Made by a program: the position numbers and the translations under genes | Notes under the pieces: generated by a model | What the model saw: the letters and a program-made list of their open reading frames with translations, nothing else | What the model was told of the DNA's origin: nothing | Database searches by the model: none | NCBI RefSeq assembly: GCF_032452875.1 | Contig: NW_026893632.1 | Span: 434,001-498,000, forward strand | Length of the DNA stretch: 64,000 bases | DNA from: Bos javanicus | Lineage: Eukaryota > Chordata > Mammalia > Artiodactyla > Bovidae | Direction of reading: 5' to 3' | Shown: positions 35,716 to 49,480 of the stretch, in pieces | Position numbering within the stretch: the first letter of the stretch is position 1 | Layout of the letters: each line of letters begins with the position of its first letter

Positions 35716-36338
35716 TGCCGGGAGCCGGGGAGGCATTCCACTCTGGACAAAGGTCATGAGCAAGGAGGCTCGGCATACGCAAATGCGGGATCGAGACTCA
35801 GGAGTCCACCCGGATGTTCTCGAGCATCTCCCCCCCCCAAAAAAAACCGGAGTCTGCCTATTGTATTGCTTTGTGCTCTCACCTCTGATTTCACTGGGGG
35901 CTGTCCCCCACCACCATCTCGCTCTCTCTGTCAAAGAGTTAACTTAGAGCTCCAATTCATAAAGTTCCTTGTCATTCTTCCCTTTAACTTCCAGCTGAAT
36001 CTCCATCTGGAGCGCGGAACCCACCACTTACTAATTGTGCCTGGGCTGCTAAGACCCACTCGAGAAGGTGTCTAGGGTGAGGCACCTTTCGCTATTCGAG
36101 AGGGCGCCTGCGGCCTACGTAAGTGGTGCAAACTTCTTGTCTTGAAGTTTGATTGGTCTTCCGCGTAAACCAAGCTACTCAGTCTCTTTTCTCCACCGAA
36201 TTTTCCTACTGAGCTCTCCTCATACTATTATTCTTGACATCTCTGATTAGCATATAAATAGTCGCCTAGGCCATCTCTCCTTCGAATACCCTGGATCAGT
36301 TGGGGCTGGTCCCCGGCAGGTGGCGACCAAACAGGGAC
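35716..36338 (+). mobile_element. LTR + PBS, unit 12
   Basis: LTR 35716-36318, PBS 36321-36338. Lost 3 bp in CCACCACTTACTAATT. PBS reads TGGCGACCAAACAGGGAC (two mismatches). Both changes are shared with unit 15, three units later. Unit 1,414 bp (to 37129). Confidence 0.92.
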
Positions 36339-37129
36339 CTCAGGAGGCAATACTCAAAGAGCTGAGCTTACACGAACCACGCAACCAGCAGGCAATAAGC
36401 ATGGAGCTCAGCAGTGACGAATCATGCTGCTCAACTGGCAATAATCAAGCACGTGACCAGGCAGGAATCACGCAGCTCAGCTGGCAATTGTCAAGCAGAT
36501 GAGCCGACAGGAATCACGCAGCTCAGCTGGCAATTGTCATGCAGATGAGCCGGCAGGAATCACGCAGCTCAGCAGGCCCTGATCACGTGACTCTGCAGGC
36601 ACTGATCACGTGGCTGATCAAGTCCAGATCACGTGACTGAGCATGCACTGATCACGTGGCTTTCATGCACTGATGACGTGACTGCGCATGCACTGATGAC
36701 GTGGCTGATCGGGCACTGATCACATGTCTCATCATGCACTGATCACGTGTTTATCAGGCAATGATCAGTGACTGACAGGCGCTGATCATGGGACTGTGCA
36801 CGCACTGATCACGTGGCTATCATGCACTGATCACGTGACTGCGCATGCACTGATGACGTGGCTGTTCGGGCACTGATCACGTGTTTATCAGGCAGTGATC
36901 AGTGACGGACAGGCGCTGATCAGGGGACTGTGCACGCACTGATCAGGTGGCTGATCAGGAACTGACCACCTGACCGCGCATGCAGTGATCACGTGGCTGG
37001 TCGTTCACTGATCACGTGTTTATCATACGGTGATCACGTGACTGAGAGGCGCTGATCACGTGACTGTGCCGTCAGTGATCACGTGGCTGAGCAGGCACTG
37101 ATATCGTGACTGAGCATGCACTGATCATG

Positions 37130-37752
37130 TGCCGGGAGCCGGGGAGGCATTCCACTCTGGACAAAGGTCATGAGCAAGGAGGCTCGGCGTACGCAAATGC
37201 GGGATCGAGCCTCAGGAGTCCACCCGGATGTTTTCGAGCATCTCCCCCCCAGAAAAAACCGGAGTCTGCCTACTGTATTGCTTTGTGCTCTCACCTCTGA
37301 TTTCACTGGGGGCTGTCCCCCACCACCATCTCGCTCTCTCTGTCAAAAAGTTAACTTAGAGCTCCAATTCATAAAGTTCCTTGTCATTCTTCCCTTTAAC
37401 TTCCAGCTGAGTCTCCATCTGGAGCGCGGAACCCACCACGCTTACTAATTATGCCTGGGCTGCTAAGACCCACTCGAGAAGGTGTCTAGGGTGAGGCACC
37501 TTTCGCTATTCGAGAGGGCGCCTGCGGCCTACGTAAGTGGTGCAAACTTCTTGTCTTGAAGTTTGATTGGTCTTCCGCGTAAACCAAGCTACTCAGTCTC
37601 TTTTCTCCACCGAATTTTCCTACTGAGCTCTCCTCATACTATTATTCTTGACATCTCTGATTAGCATATAAATAGTCGCCTAGGCCATCTCTCCTTTGAA
37701 TACCCTGAATAAGTTGGGGCTGGTCCCCGGCAGGTGGCGACCGAACAGGGAC
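37130..37752 (+). mobile_element. LTR + PBS, unit 13
   Basis: LTR 37130-37732, PBS 37735-37752. Shares CCCAGAAAAAACC, GTCAAAAAGTTAAC, GATAAGTTGGGG-like and GAGCAAACACG changes with unit 16. Unit 1,390 bp (to 38519): a 22-bp monomer and 2 more bases are missing from the 23-mer block. Confidence 0.92.
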
Positions 37753-38519
37753 CTCAGGAGGCAATACTCAAAGAGCTGAGCAAACACGAACCACGCAATC
37801 AGCAGGCAATAAGCATGGAGCTCAGCAGTGACGAATCATGCTGCTCAACTGGCAATAATCAAGCACGTGACCAGGCAGGAATCACGCAGCTCAGCTGGCA
37901 ATTGTCAAGCAGATGAGCCGACAGGATTTACGCAGCTCAGCTGGCAATTGTCATGCAGATGAGCCGGCAGGAATCACGCAGCTCAGCAGGCCCTGATCAC
38001 GTGACTCTGCAGGCACTGATCACGTGGCTGATCAAGTCCAGATCACGTGACTGAGCATGCACTGATCACGTGGCTATCAGGCACTGATGACGTGACTGCG
38101 CATGCACTGATGACGTGGCTGATCGGGCACTGATCACATGGCTCATCATGCACTGATCAAGTGTTTATCAGGCAATGATCAGTGACTGACAGGCGCTGAT
38201 CATGGGACTGCACGCACTGATCACGTGACTGCGCATGCACTGATGACGTGGCTGTTCGGGCACTGATCACCTGTTTATCAGGCAGTGATCAGTGACTGAC
38301 AGGCGCTGATCAGGGGACTGTGCACGTATTGATCAGGTGGCTGATCAGGAACTGACCACCTGACCGAGCATGCAGTAATCACGTGGCTGGTCGTTCACTG
38401 ATCACGTGTTTATCATACGGTGATCACGTGACTGAGAGGCGCTGATCACGTGACTGTGCCGTCAGTGATCACCTGGCTGAGCAGGCACTGATATCGTGAC
38501 TGAGCATGCACTGATCATG

Positions 38520-39141
38520 TGCCGGGAGCCGGGGAGGCATTCCACTCTGGACAAAGGTCATGAGGAAGGAGGCTCGGCATACGCAAATGCGGGATTGAGC
38601 CTCAGGAGTCCACCCGGATATTCTCGAGCATCTCCCCCCCCAAAAAAACGGAGTCTGCCTACTGTATTGCTTTGTGCTCTCACCTCTGATTTCACTGGGG
38701 GCTGTCCCCCACCACCATCTCGCTCTCTCTGTCAAAGAGTTAACTTACAGCTCCAATTCATAAAGTTCCTTGTCATTCTTCCCTTTAACTTCCAGCTGAG
38801 TCTCCATCTGGAGCTCGGAACCCACCACGATTACTAATTATGCCTGGGCTGCTAAGACCCACTCGAGAAGGTGTCTAGGGTGAGGCACCTTTCGCTATTC
38901 GAGAGGGCGCCTGCGGCCTACGTAAGTGGTGCAAACTTCTTGTCTTGAAGTTTGATTGGTCTTCCGCGTAAACCAAGCTACTCAGTCTCTTTTCTCCACC
39001 GAATTTTCCTACTGAGCTCTCCTCATACTATTATTCTTGACATCTCTGATTAGCATATAAATAGTCGCCTAGGCCATCTCTCCTTCGAATACCCTGGATC
39101 AGTTGGGGCTGGTCCCCGGCAGGTGGCGACCGAACAGGGAC
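38520..39141 (+). mobile_element. LTR + PBS, unit 14
   Basis: LTR 38520-39121, PBS 39124-39141. GGAGCTCGGAACCC and CCACGATTAC variants shared with unit 17. Unit 1,886 bp (to 40405) with the same 473-bp duplication as unit 11. A GATGCGCCGAC change removes a stop codon, giving a longer but meaningless 106-codon frame. Confidence 0.92.
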
Positions 39142-39434
39142 CTCAGGAGGCAATACTCAAAGAGCTGAGCAGACACGAACCACGCAATCAGCAGGCAATA
39201 AGCATGGAGCTCAGCAGTGACGAATCATGCTGCTCAACTGGGAATAATCAAGCACGTGACCAGGCAGGAATCACGCAGCTCAGATGGCAATTGTCAAGCA
39301 GATGCGCCGACAGGAATCACGCAGCTCAGCTGGCAATTGTCATGCAGATGAGTCGGCAGGAATCACGCAGCTCAGCAGGCCCTGATCACGTGACTCTGCA
39401 GGCACTGATCACGTGGCTGATCAAGTCCAGATCA

Positions 39435-40380
39435 CGTGACTGAGCATACACTGATCACGTGGCTATCATGCACTGATGACGTGACTGCGCATGCACTGAT
39501 GACGTGGCTGATCGGGCACTGATCACATGGCTCATCATGCACTGATCACGTGTTTATCAGGCAATGATCAGTGACTGACAGGCGCTGATCATGGGACTGT
39601 GCACGCACTGATCACGTGGCTATCATGCACTGATCACGTGTCTGCGCATGCACTGATGACGTGGCTGTTCGGGCATTGATCACGTGTTTATCAGGCAGTG
39701 ATCAGTGACTGACAGGCGCTGATCAGGGGACTGTGCACGCACTGATCAGGTGGCTGATCAGGAACTGACCACCTGACCACGCATGCAGTGATCACGTGGC
39801 TGGTCGTTCACTGATCACGTGTTTATCATACGGTGATCACGTGACTGAGAGGCGCTGATCACGTGACTGTGCCGTCAGTGATCACGTGGCTGAGCAGGCA
39901 CTGATATCGTGACTGAGCATGCACTGATCACGTGGCTATCATGCACTGATGACGTGACTGCGCAATCACTGATGACGTGGCTGATCGGGCACTGATCACA
40001 TGGCTCATCATGCACTGATCACGTGTTTATCAGGCAATGATCAGTGACTGACAGGCGCTGATCATGGGACTGTGCACGCACTGATCACGTGGCTATCATG
40101 CACTGATCATCTGACTGCCCATGCACTGATGACGGGGCTGTTCGGGCACTGATCACGGGTTTATCAGGCAGTGATCAGTGTCTGACAGGCGCTGATCAGG
40201 GGACTGTGCACGCACTGATCAGGTGGCTGATCAGGAACTGACCACCTGACCGCGCATGCAGTGATCACGTGGCTGGTCGTTCACTGATCACGTGTTTATC
40301 ATATGGTGATCACGAGACTGAGAGGCGCTGATCACGTGACTGTGCCGTCAGTGATCACGTGGCTGAGCAGGCACTGATAT
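39435..40380 (+). repeat. 473-bp tandem duplication in unit 14
   Basis: Copies at 39435-39907 and 39908-40380, with the same breakpoint as in unit 11, 4,690 bp upstream. A shared origin through a three-unit higher-order repeat is likelier than two independent events. Confidence 0.85.
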
Positions 40381-40405
40381 CGTGACTGAGCATGCACTGA
40401 TCATG

Positions 40406-41023
40406 TGCCGGGAGCCGGGGAGGCATTCCACTCTGGACAAAGGTCATGAGCAAGGAGGCTCGGCATACGCAAATGCGGGATCTAGACTCAGGAGTCCACC
40501 CGGATGTTCTCGAGCATCTCCCCCCAAAAAACCGGAGTCTGCCTATTGTATTGCTTTGTGCTCTCACCTCTGATTTCACTGGGGGCTGTCCCCCACCACC
40601 ATCTCGCTCTCTCTGTCAAAGAGTTAACTTAGAGCTCCAATTCATAAAGTTCCTTGTCATTCTTCCCTTTAACTTCCAGCTGAATCTCCATCTGGAGCGC
40701 GGAACCCACCACTTACTAATTATGCCTGGGCTGCTAAGACCCACTCGAGAAGGTGTCTAGGGTGAGGCACCTTTCGCTATTCGAGAAGGCGCCTGCGGCC
40801 TACGTAAGTGGTGCAAACTTCTTGTCTTGAAGTTTGATTGGTCTTCCGCGTAAACCAAGCTACTCAGTCTCTTTTCTCCACCGAATTTTCCTACTGAGCT
40901 CTCCTCATACTATTATTCTTGACATCTCTGATTAGCATATAAATAGTCGCCTAGGCCATCTCTCCTTCGAATACCCTGGATCAGTTGGGGCTGGTCCCCG
41001 GCAGGTGGCGACCAAACAGGGAT
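40406..41023 (+). mobile_element. LTR + PBS, unit 15
   Basis: LTR 40406-41003, PBS 41006-41023. Shares the 3-bp loss and PBS change of unit 12, and additionally has AGGGAT at the PBS end (three mismatches). GAGAAGGCGCC is private. Unit 1,409 bp (to 41814). Confidence 0.92.
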
Positions 41024-41814
41024 CTCAGGAGGCAATACTCAAAGAGCTGAGCAGACACGAACCACGCAACCAGCAGGCAATAAGCATGGAGCTCAGCAGT
41101 GACGAATCATGCTGCTCAACTGGCAATAATCAAGCACGTGACCAGGCAGGAATCACGCAGCTCAGCTGGCAATTGTCAAGCAGATGAGCCGACAGGAATC
41201 ACGCAGCTCAGCTGGCAATTGTCATGCAGATGAGCCGGCAGGAATCACGCAGCTCAGCAGGCCCTGATCACGTGACTCTGCAGGCACTGATCACGTGGCT
41301 GATCAAGTCCAGATCACGTGACTGAGCATGCACTGATCACGTGGCTATCATGCACTGATGACGTGACTGCGCATGCACTGATGACGTGGCTGATCGGGCA
41401 CTGATCACATGGCTCATCATGCACTGATCACGTGTTTATCAGGCAATGATCAGTGACTGACAGGCGCTGATCATGGGACTGTGCACGCACTGATCACGTG
41501 GCTATCATGCACTGATCACGTGACTGCGCATGCACTGATGACGTGGCTGTTCGGGCACTGATCACGTGTTTATCAGGCAGTGATCAGTGACGGACAGGCG
41601 CTGATCAGGGGACTGTGCACGCACTGATCAGGTGGCTGATCAGGAACTGACCACCTGACCGCGCATGCAGTGATCACGTGGCTGGTCGTTCACTGATCAC
41701 GTGTTTATCATACGGTGATCACGTGACTGAGAGGCGCTGATCACGTGACTGTGCCGTCAGTGATCACGTGGCTGAGCAGGCACTGATATCGTGACTGAGC
41801 ATGCACTGATCATG

Positions 41815-42438
41815 TGCCGGGAGCCGGGGAGGCATTCCACTCTGGACAAAGGTCATGAGCAAGGAGGCTCGGCATACGCAAATGCGGGATCGAGACTCAG
41901 GAGTCCACCCGGATGTTCTCGAGCATCTCCCCCCCCAGAAAAAACCGGAGTCTGCCTACTGTATTGCTTTGTGCTCTCACCTCTGATTTCACTGGGGGCT
42001 GTCCCCCACCACCATCTCGCTCTCTCTGTCAAAAAGTTAACTTAGAGCTCCAATTCATAAAGTTCCTTGTCATTCTTCCCTTTAACTTCCAGCTGAGTCT
42101 CCATCTGGAGCGCGGAACCCACCACGCTTACTAATTATGCCTGGGCTGCTAAGACCCACTCGAGAAGGTGTCTAGGGTGAGGCACCTTTCGCTATTCGAG
42201 AGGGCGCCTGCGGCCTACGTAAGTGGAGCAAACTTCTTGTCTTGAAGTTTGATTGGTCTTCCGCGTAAACCAAGCTACTCAATCTCTTTTCTCCACCGAA
42301 TTTTCCTACTGAGCTCTCCTCATACTATTATTCTTGACATCTCTGATTAGCATATAAATAGTCGCCTAGGCCATCTCTCCTTCGAATACCCTGGATAAGT
42401 TGGGGCTGGTCCCCGGCAGGTGGCGACCGAACAGGGAC
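41815..42438 (+). mobile_element. LTR + PBS, unit 16
   Basis: LTR 41815-42418, PBS 42421-42438. Sister of unit 13 (same CCCAGAAAA, AAAAAGTTAAC and monomer deletion). Unit 1,391 bp (to 43205). Confidence 0.92.
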
Positions 42439-43205
42439 CTCAGGAGGCAATACTCAAAGAGCTGAGCAAACACGAACCACGCAATCAGCAGGCAATAAGC
42501 ATGGAGCTCAGCAGTGACGAATCATGCTGCTCAACTGGCAATAATCAAGCACGTGACCAGGCAGGAATCACGCAGCTCAGCTGGCAATTGTCAAGCAGAT
42601 GAGCCGACAGGAATTACGCAGCTCAGCTGGCAATTGTCATGCAGATGAGCCGGCAGGAATCACGCAGATCAGCAGGCCCTGATCACGTGACTCTGCAGGC
42701 ACTGATCACGTGGCTGATCAAGTCCAGATCACGTGACTGAGCATGCACTGATCACGTGGCTATCATGCACTGATGACGTGACTGCGCATGCACTGATGAC
42801 GTGGCTGATCGGGCACTGATCACATGGCTCATCATGCACTGATCAAGTGTTTATCAGGCAATGATCAGTGACTGACAGGCGCTGATCATGGGACTGCACG
42901 CACTGATCACGTGACTGCGCATGCACTGATGACGTGGCTGTTCGGGCACTGATCACCTGTTTATCAGGCAGTGATCAGTGACTGACAGGCGCTGATCAGG
43001 GGACTGTGCACGTATTGATCAGGTGGCTGATCAGGAACTGACCACCTGACCGCGCATGCAGTAATCACGTGGCTGGTCGTTCACTGATCACGTGTTTATC
43101 ATACGGTGATCACGTGACTGAGAGGCGCTGATCACGTGACTGTGCCGTCAGTGATCACCTGGCTGAGCAGGCACTGATATCGTGACTGAGCATGCACTGA
43201 TCATG

Positions 43206-43827
43206 TGCCGGGAGCCGGGGAGGCCTTCCACTCTGGACAAAGGTCATGAGGAAGGAGGCTCGGCATACGCAAATGCGGGATTGAGCCTCAGGAGTCCACC
43301 CGGATATTCTCGAGCATCTCCCCCCAAGAAAACCCGGAGTCTGCCTACTGTATTGCTTTGTGCTCTCACCTCTGATTTCACTGGGGGCTGTCCCCCACCA
43401 CCATCTCGCTCTCTCTGTTAAAGAGTTAACTTACAGCTCCAATTCATAAAGTTCCTTGTCATTCTTCCCTTTAACTTCCAGCTGAGTCTCCATCTGGAGC
43501 TCGGAACCCACCACGATTACTAATTATGCCTGGGCTGCTAAGACCCACTCGAGAAGGTGTCTAGGGTGAGGCACCTTTCGCTATTCGAGAGGGCGCCTGC
43601 GGCCTACGTAAGTGGTGCAAACTTCTTGTCTTGAAGTTTGATTGGTCTTCCGCGTAAACCAAGCTACTCAGTCTCTTTTCTCCACCGAATTTTCCTACTG
43701 AGCTCTCCTCATACTATTATTCTTGACATCTCTGATTAGCATATAAATAGTCGCCTAGGCCATCTCTCCTTCGAATACCCTGGATCAGTTGGGGCTGGTC
43801 CCCGGCAGGTGGCGACCGAACAGGGAC
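43206..43827 (+). mobile_element. LTR + PBS, unit 17
   Basis: LTR 43206-43807, PBS 43810-43827. Sister of unit 14 (GGAGCTCGG, CCACGATTAC) but without the 473-bp duplication downstream. A-tract interrupted (CAAGAAAACCC). Unit 1,413 bp (to 44618). Confidence 0.92.
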
Positions 43828-44618
43828 CTCAGGAGGCAATACTCAAAGAGCTGAGCAGACACGAACCACGCAATCAGCAGGCAATAAGCATGGAGCTCAG
43901 CAGTGACGAATCATGCTGCTCAACTGGCAATAATCAAGCACGTGACCAGGCAGGAATCACGCAGCTCAGCTGGCAATTGTCAAGCAGATGAGCCGACAGG
44001 AATCACGCAGCTCAGCTGGCAATTGTCATGCAGATGAGTCGGCAGGAATCACGCAGCTCAGCAGGCCCTGATCACGTGACTCTGCAGGCACTGATCACGT
44101 GGCTGATCAAGTCCAGATCACGTGACTGAGCATGCACTGATCACGTGGCTATCATGCACTGATGACGTGACTGCGCATGCACTGATGACGTGGCTGATCG
44201 GGCACTGATCACATGGCTCATCATGCACTGATCACGTGTTTATCAGGCAATGATCAGTGACTGACAGGCGCTGATCATGGGACTGTGCACGCACTGATCA
44301 CGTGGCTATCATGCACTGATCACGTGACTGCGCATGCAGTGATGACGTGGCTGTTCGGGCACTGATCACGTGTTTATCAGGCAGTGATCAGTGACTGACA
44401 GGCGCTGATCAGGGGACTGTGCACGCATTGATCAGGTGGCTGATCAGGAACTGACCACCTGACCGCGCATGCAGTGATCACGTGGCTGGTCGTTCACTGA
44501 TCACGTGTTTATCATACGGTGATCACGTGACTGAGAGGCGCTGATCACGTGACTGTGCCGTCAGTGATCACGTGGCTGAGCAGGCACTGATATCGTGACT
44601 GAGCATGCACTGATCATG

Positions 44619-45239
44619 TGCCGGGAGCCGGGGAGGCCTTCCACTCTGGACAAAGGTCATGAGGAAGGAGGCTCGGCATACGCAAATGCGGGATCGAGCC
44701 TCAGGAGTCCACCCGGATGTTCTCGAGCATCTCCCCCAAAAAAAACCGGAGTCTGCCTACTGTATTGCTTTGTGCTCTCACCTCTGATTTCACTGGGGGC
44801 TGTCCCCCACCACCATCTCGCTCTGTCTGTCAAAGAGTTAACTTACAGCTCCAATTCATAAAGTTCCTTGTCATTCTTCCCTTTAACTTCCAGCTGAATC
44901 TCCATCTGGAGCGCGGAACCCACCACGCTTACTAATTATGCCTGGGCTGCTAAGACCCACTCGAGAAGGTGTCTAGGGTGAGGCACCTTTAGCTATTCGA
45001 GAGGGCGCCTGCGGCCTACGTAAGTGGTGCAAACTTCTTGTCTTGAAGTTTGATTGGTCTTCCGCGTAAACCAAGCTACTCAGTCTCTTTTCTCCACCGA
45101 ATTTTCCTACTGAGCTCTCCTCATACTATTATTCTTGACATCTCTGATTAGCATATAAATAGTCGCCTAGGCCATCTCTCCTTCGAATACCCTGGATCAG
45201 TTGGGCCTGGTCCCCGGCAGGTGGCGACCGAACAGGGAC
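44619..45239 (+). mobile_element. LTR + PBS, unit 18
   Basis: LTR 44619-45219, PBS 45222-45239. CTCTGTCTGTC, TTTAGCTATTCG and TTGGGCCTGG variants; its 23-mers have GAACGGGC and GGCGCAGATC. Most of these recur in unit 22. Unit 1,412 bp (to 46030). Confidence 0.92.
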
Positions 45240-46030
45240 CTCAGGAGGCAATACTCAAAGAGCTGAGCAGACACGAACCACGCAATCAGCAGGCAATAAG
45301 CATGGAGCTCAGCAGTGACGAATCATGCTGCTCAACTGGCAATAATCAAGCACGTGACCAGGCAGGAATCACGCAGCTCAGCTGGCAATTGTCAAGCAGA
45401 TGAGCCGACAGGAATCACGCAGCTCAGCTGGCAATTGTCATGCAGATGAGCCGGCAGGAATCACGCAGCTCAGCAGGCCCTGATCACGTGACTCTGCAGG
45501 CACTGATCACGTGGCTGATCAAGTCCAGATCACGTGACTGAGCATGCACTGATCACGTGGCTATCATGCACTGATGACGTGACTGCGCATGCACTGATGA
45601 CGTGGCTGAACGGGCACTGATCACATGGCTCATCATGCACTGATCACGTGTTTATCAGGCAATGATCAGTGACTGACAGGCGCAGATCATGGGACTGTGC
45701 ACGCACTGATCACGTGGCTATCATGCACTGATCACGTGACTGCGCATGCACTGATGACGTGGCTGTTCGGGCACTGATCACGTGTTTATCAGGCAGTGAC
45801 CAGTGACTGCCAGGCGCTGATCAGGGGACTGTGCACGCACTGATCAGGTGGCTGATCAGGAACTGACCACCTGACCGCGCATGCAGTGATCACGTGGCTG
45901 TTCGTTCACTGATCACGTGTTTATCATACGGTGATCACGTGACTGAGAGGCGCTGATCACGTGACTGTGCCGTCAGTGATCACGTGGCTGAGCAGGCACT
46001 GATATCGTGACTGGGCATGCACTGATCATG

Positions 46031-46650
46031 TGCCGGGAGCCGGGGAGGCCTTCCACTCTGGACAAAGGTCATGAGGAAGGAGGCTCGGCATACGCAAATG
46101 CGGGATCGAGCCTCAGGAGTCCACCCGGATATTCTCGAGCATCTCCCCCCAAAAAACCGGAGTCTGCCTACTGTATTGCTTTGTGCTCTCACCTCTGATT
46201 TCACTGGGGGCTGACCCCCACCACCATCTCGCTCTGTCTGTCAAAGAGTTAACTTACAGCTCCAATTCATAAAGTTCCTTGTCATTCTTCCCATTAACTT
46301 CCAGCTGAGTCTCCATCTGGAGCGCGGAACCCACCACGCTTACAAATTATGCCTGGGCTGCTAAGACCCACTCGAGAAGGTGTCTAGGGTGAGGCACCTT
46401 TCGCTATTCGAGAGGGCGCCTGTGGCCTACTTAAGTGGTGCAAACTTCTTGTCTTGAAGTTTGATTGGTCTTCCGCGTAAACCAAGCTACTCAGTCTCTT
46501 TTCTCCACCGAATTTTCCTACTGAGCTCTCCTCATACTATTATTCTTGACATCTCTGATTAGCATATAAATAGTCGCCTAGGCCATCTCTCCTTCGAATA
46601 CCCTGGATCAGTTGGGCCTGGTCCCCGGCAGGTGGCGACCGAACAGGGAC
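46031..46650 (+). mobile_element. LTR + PBS, unit 19
   Basis: LTR 46031-46630, PBS 46633-46650. CCCATTAACTTCC, CTTACAAATTATG and CTGTGGCCTACTTAAG are shared with unit 24. CTGACCCCCACC is private and breaks a reading frame seen in other copies. Unit 1,411 bp (to 47441). Confidence 0.92.
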
Positions 46651-47441
46651 CTCAGGAGGCAATACTCAAAGAGCTGAGCAGACACGAACCACGCAATCAG
46701 CAGGCAATAAGCATGGAGCTCAGCAGTGACGAATCATGCTGCTCAACTGGCAATAATCAAGCACGTGACCAGGCAGGAATCACGCAGCTCAGCTGGCAAT
46801 TGTCAAGCAGATGAGCCGACAGGAATCACGCAGCTCAGCTGGCAATTGTCATGCAGATGAGCCGGCAGGAAACACGCAGCTCAGCAGGCCCTGATCACGT
46901 GACTCTGCAGGCACTGATCACGTGGCTGATCAAGTCCAGATCACGTGACTGAGCATGCACTGATCACGTGGCTATCATGCACTGATGACGTGACTGCGCA
47001 TGCATTGATGACGTGGCTGATCGGGCACTGATCACATGGCTCATCATGCACTGATCACGTGTTTATCCGGCAATGATCAGTGACTGACAGGCGCAGATCA
47101 TGGGACTGTGCACGCACTGATCACGTGGCTATCATGCACTGATCACGTGACTGCGCATGCACTGATGACGTGGCTGTTCGGGCACTGATCACGTGTTTAT
47201 CAGGCAGTGATCAGTGACTGACAGGCGCTGATCAGGGGACTGTGCACGCACTGATCAGGTGGCTGATCTGGAACTGACCACCTGACCGCGCATGCAGTGA
47301 TCACGTGGCTGGTCGTTCACTGATCACGTGATTATCATACGGTGATCACGTGACTGAGAGGCGCTGATCACGTGACTGTGCCGTCAGTGATCACGTGGCT
47401 GAGCAGGCACTGATATCTTGACTGAGCATGCACTGATCATG

Positions 47442-48065
47442 TGCCGGGAGCCGGGGAGGCCTTCCACTCTGGACAAAGGTCATGAGGAAGGAGGCTCGGC
47501 ATACGCAAATGCGGGATCGAGCCTCAGGAGTCCACCCGGATGTTCTCGAGCATCTCCCCCCCCAAAAAAAACCGGAGTCTGCGTACTGTATTGCTTTGTG
47601 CTCTCACCTCTGATTTCACTGGGGGCTGTCCCCCACCACCATCTCGCTCTCTCTGTCAAAGAGTTAACTTAGAGCTCCAATTCATAAAGTTCCTTGTCAT
47701 TCTTCCCTTTAACTTCCAGCTGAGTCTCCATCTGGAGCGCGGAACCCACCACGCTTACTAATTATGCCTGGGCTGCTAAGACCCACTCGAGAAGGTGTCT
47801 AGGGTGAGGCACCTTTCGCTATTCGAGAGGGCGCCTGCGGCCTACGTAAGTGGTGCAAACTTCTTGTCTTGAAGTTTGATTGGTCTTCCGCGTAAACCAA
47901 GCTACTCAGTCTCTTTTCTCCACCGAATTTTCCTACTGAGCTCTCCTCATACTATTATTCTTGACATCTCTGATTAGCATACAAATAGTCGCCTAGGCCA
48001 TCTCGCCTTCGAATACCCTGGATCAGTTGGGGCTGGTCCCCGGCAGGTGGCGACCGAACAGGGAC
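47442..48065 (+). mobile_element. LTR + PBS, unit 20 (TATA box mutated)
   Basis: LTR 47442-48045, PBS 48048-48065. The only copy whose TATA box is changed, TATAAATA to TACAAATA at 47980-47987. CTCGCCTTCG is shared with unit 23, as is the ATATCTTGAC just upstream of the LTR. Unit 1,415 bp (to 48856). Confidence 0.92.
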
Positions 48066-48856
48066 CTCAGGAGGCAATACTCAAAGAGCTGAGCAGACAC
48101 GAACCACGCAATCAGCAGGCAATAAGCATGGAGCTCAGCAGTGACGAATCATGCTGCTCAACTGGCAATAATCAAGCACGTGACCAGGCAGGAATCACGC
48201 AGCTCAGCTGGCAATTGTCAAGCAGATGAGCCGACAGGAATCACGCAGCTCAGCTGGCAATTGTCATGCAGATGAGCCGGCAGGAATCACGCAGCTCAGC
48301 AGGCCCTGATCACGTGACTCTGCAGGCACTGATCACGTGGCTGATCAAGTCCAGATCACGTGACTGAGCATGCACTGATCACGTGGCTATCATGCACTGA
48401 TGACGTGACTGCGCATGCACTGATGACGTGGCTGATCGGGCACTGATCACATGGCTCATCATGCACTGATCACGTGTTTATCAGGCAATGATCAGTGACT
48501 GACAGGCGCTGATCATGGGACTGTGCACGCACTGATCACGTGGCTATCATGCACTGATCAAGTGACTGCGCATGCACTGATGACGTGGCTGTTCGGGCAC
48601 TGATCACGTGTTTATCAGGCAGTGATCAGTGACTGACAGGCGCTGATCAGGGGACTGTGCACGCACTGATCAGGTGGCTGATCAGGAACTGACCACCTGA
48701 CCGCGCATGCAGTGATCACGTGGCTGGTCGTTCACTGATCACGTGTTTATCATACGGTGATCACGTGACTGAGAGGCGCTGATCACGTGACTGTGCCGTC
48801 AGTGATCACGTGGCTGAGCAGGCACTGATATCGTGACTGAGCATGCACTGATCATG

Positions 48857-49480
48857 TGCCGGGAGCCGGGGAGGCATTCCACTCTGGACAAAGGTCATGA
48901 GGAAGGAGGCTCGGCATACGCAAATGCGGGATCGAGCCTCAGGAGTCCACCCGGATGTTCTCGAGCATCTCCCCCCCCAAAAAAAACCGGAGTCTGCCTA
49001 CTGTATTGCTTTGTGCTCTCACCTCTGATTTCACTGGGGGCTGTCCCCCAACACCATCTCGCTCTCTCTGTCAAAGAGTTAACTTACAGCTCCAATTCAT
49101 AAAGTTCCTTGTCATTCTTCCCTTTAACTTCCAGCTGAGTCTCCATCTGGACCGCGGAACCCACCACGCTTACTAATTATGCCTGGGCTGCTAAGACCCA
49201 CTCGAGAAGGTGTCTAGGGTGAGGCACCTTTCGCTATTTGAGAGGGCGCCTGCGGCCTACGTAAGTGGTGCAAACTTCTTGTCTTGAAGTTTGATTGGTC
49301 TTCCGCGTAAACCAAGCTACTCAGTCTCTTTTCTCCACCGAATTTTCCTACTGAGCTCTCCTCATACTATTATTCTTGACATCTCTGATTAGCATATAAA
49401 TAGTCGCCTAGGCCATCTCTCCTTCGAATACCCTGGATCAGTTGGGGCTGGTCCCCGGCAGGTGGCGACCGAACAGGGAC
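48857..49480 (+). mobile_element. LTR + PBS, unit 21
   Basis: LTR 48857-49460, PBS 49463-49480. CCCCAACACCATC, CTGGACCGCGG and CTATTTGAGAGG variants. Unit 1,415 bp (to 50271). Confidence 0.92.
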
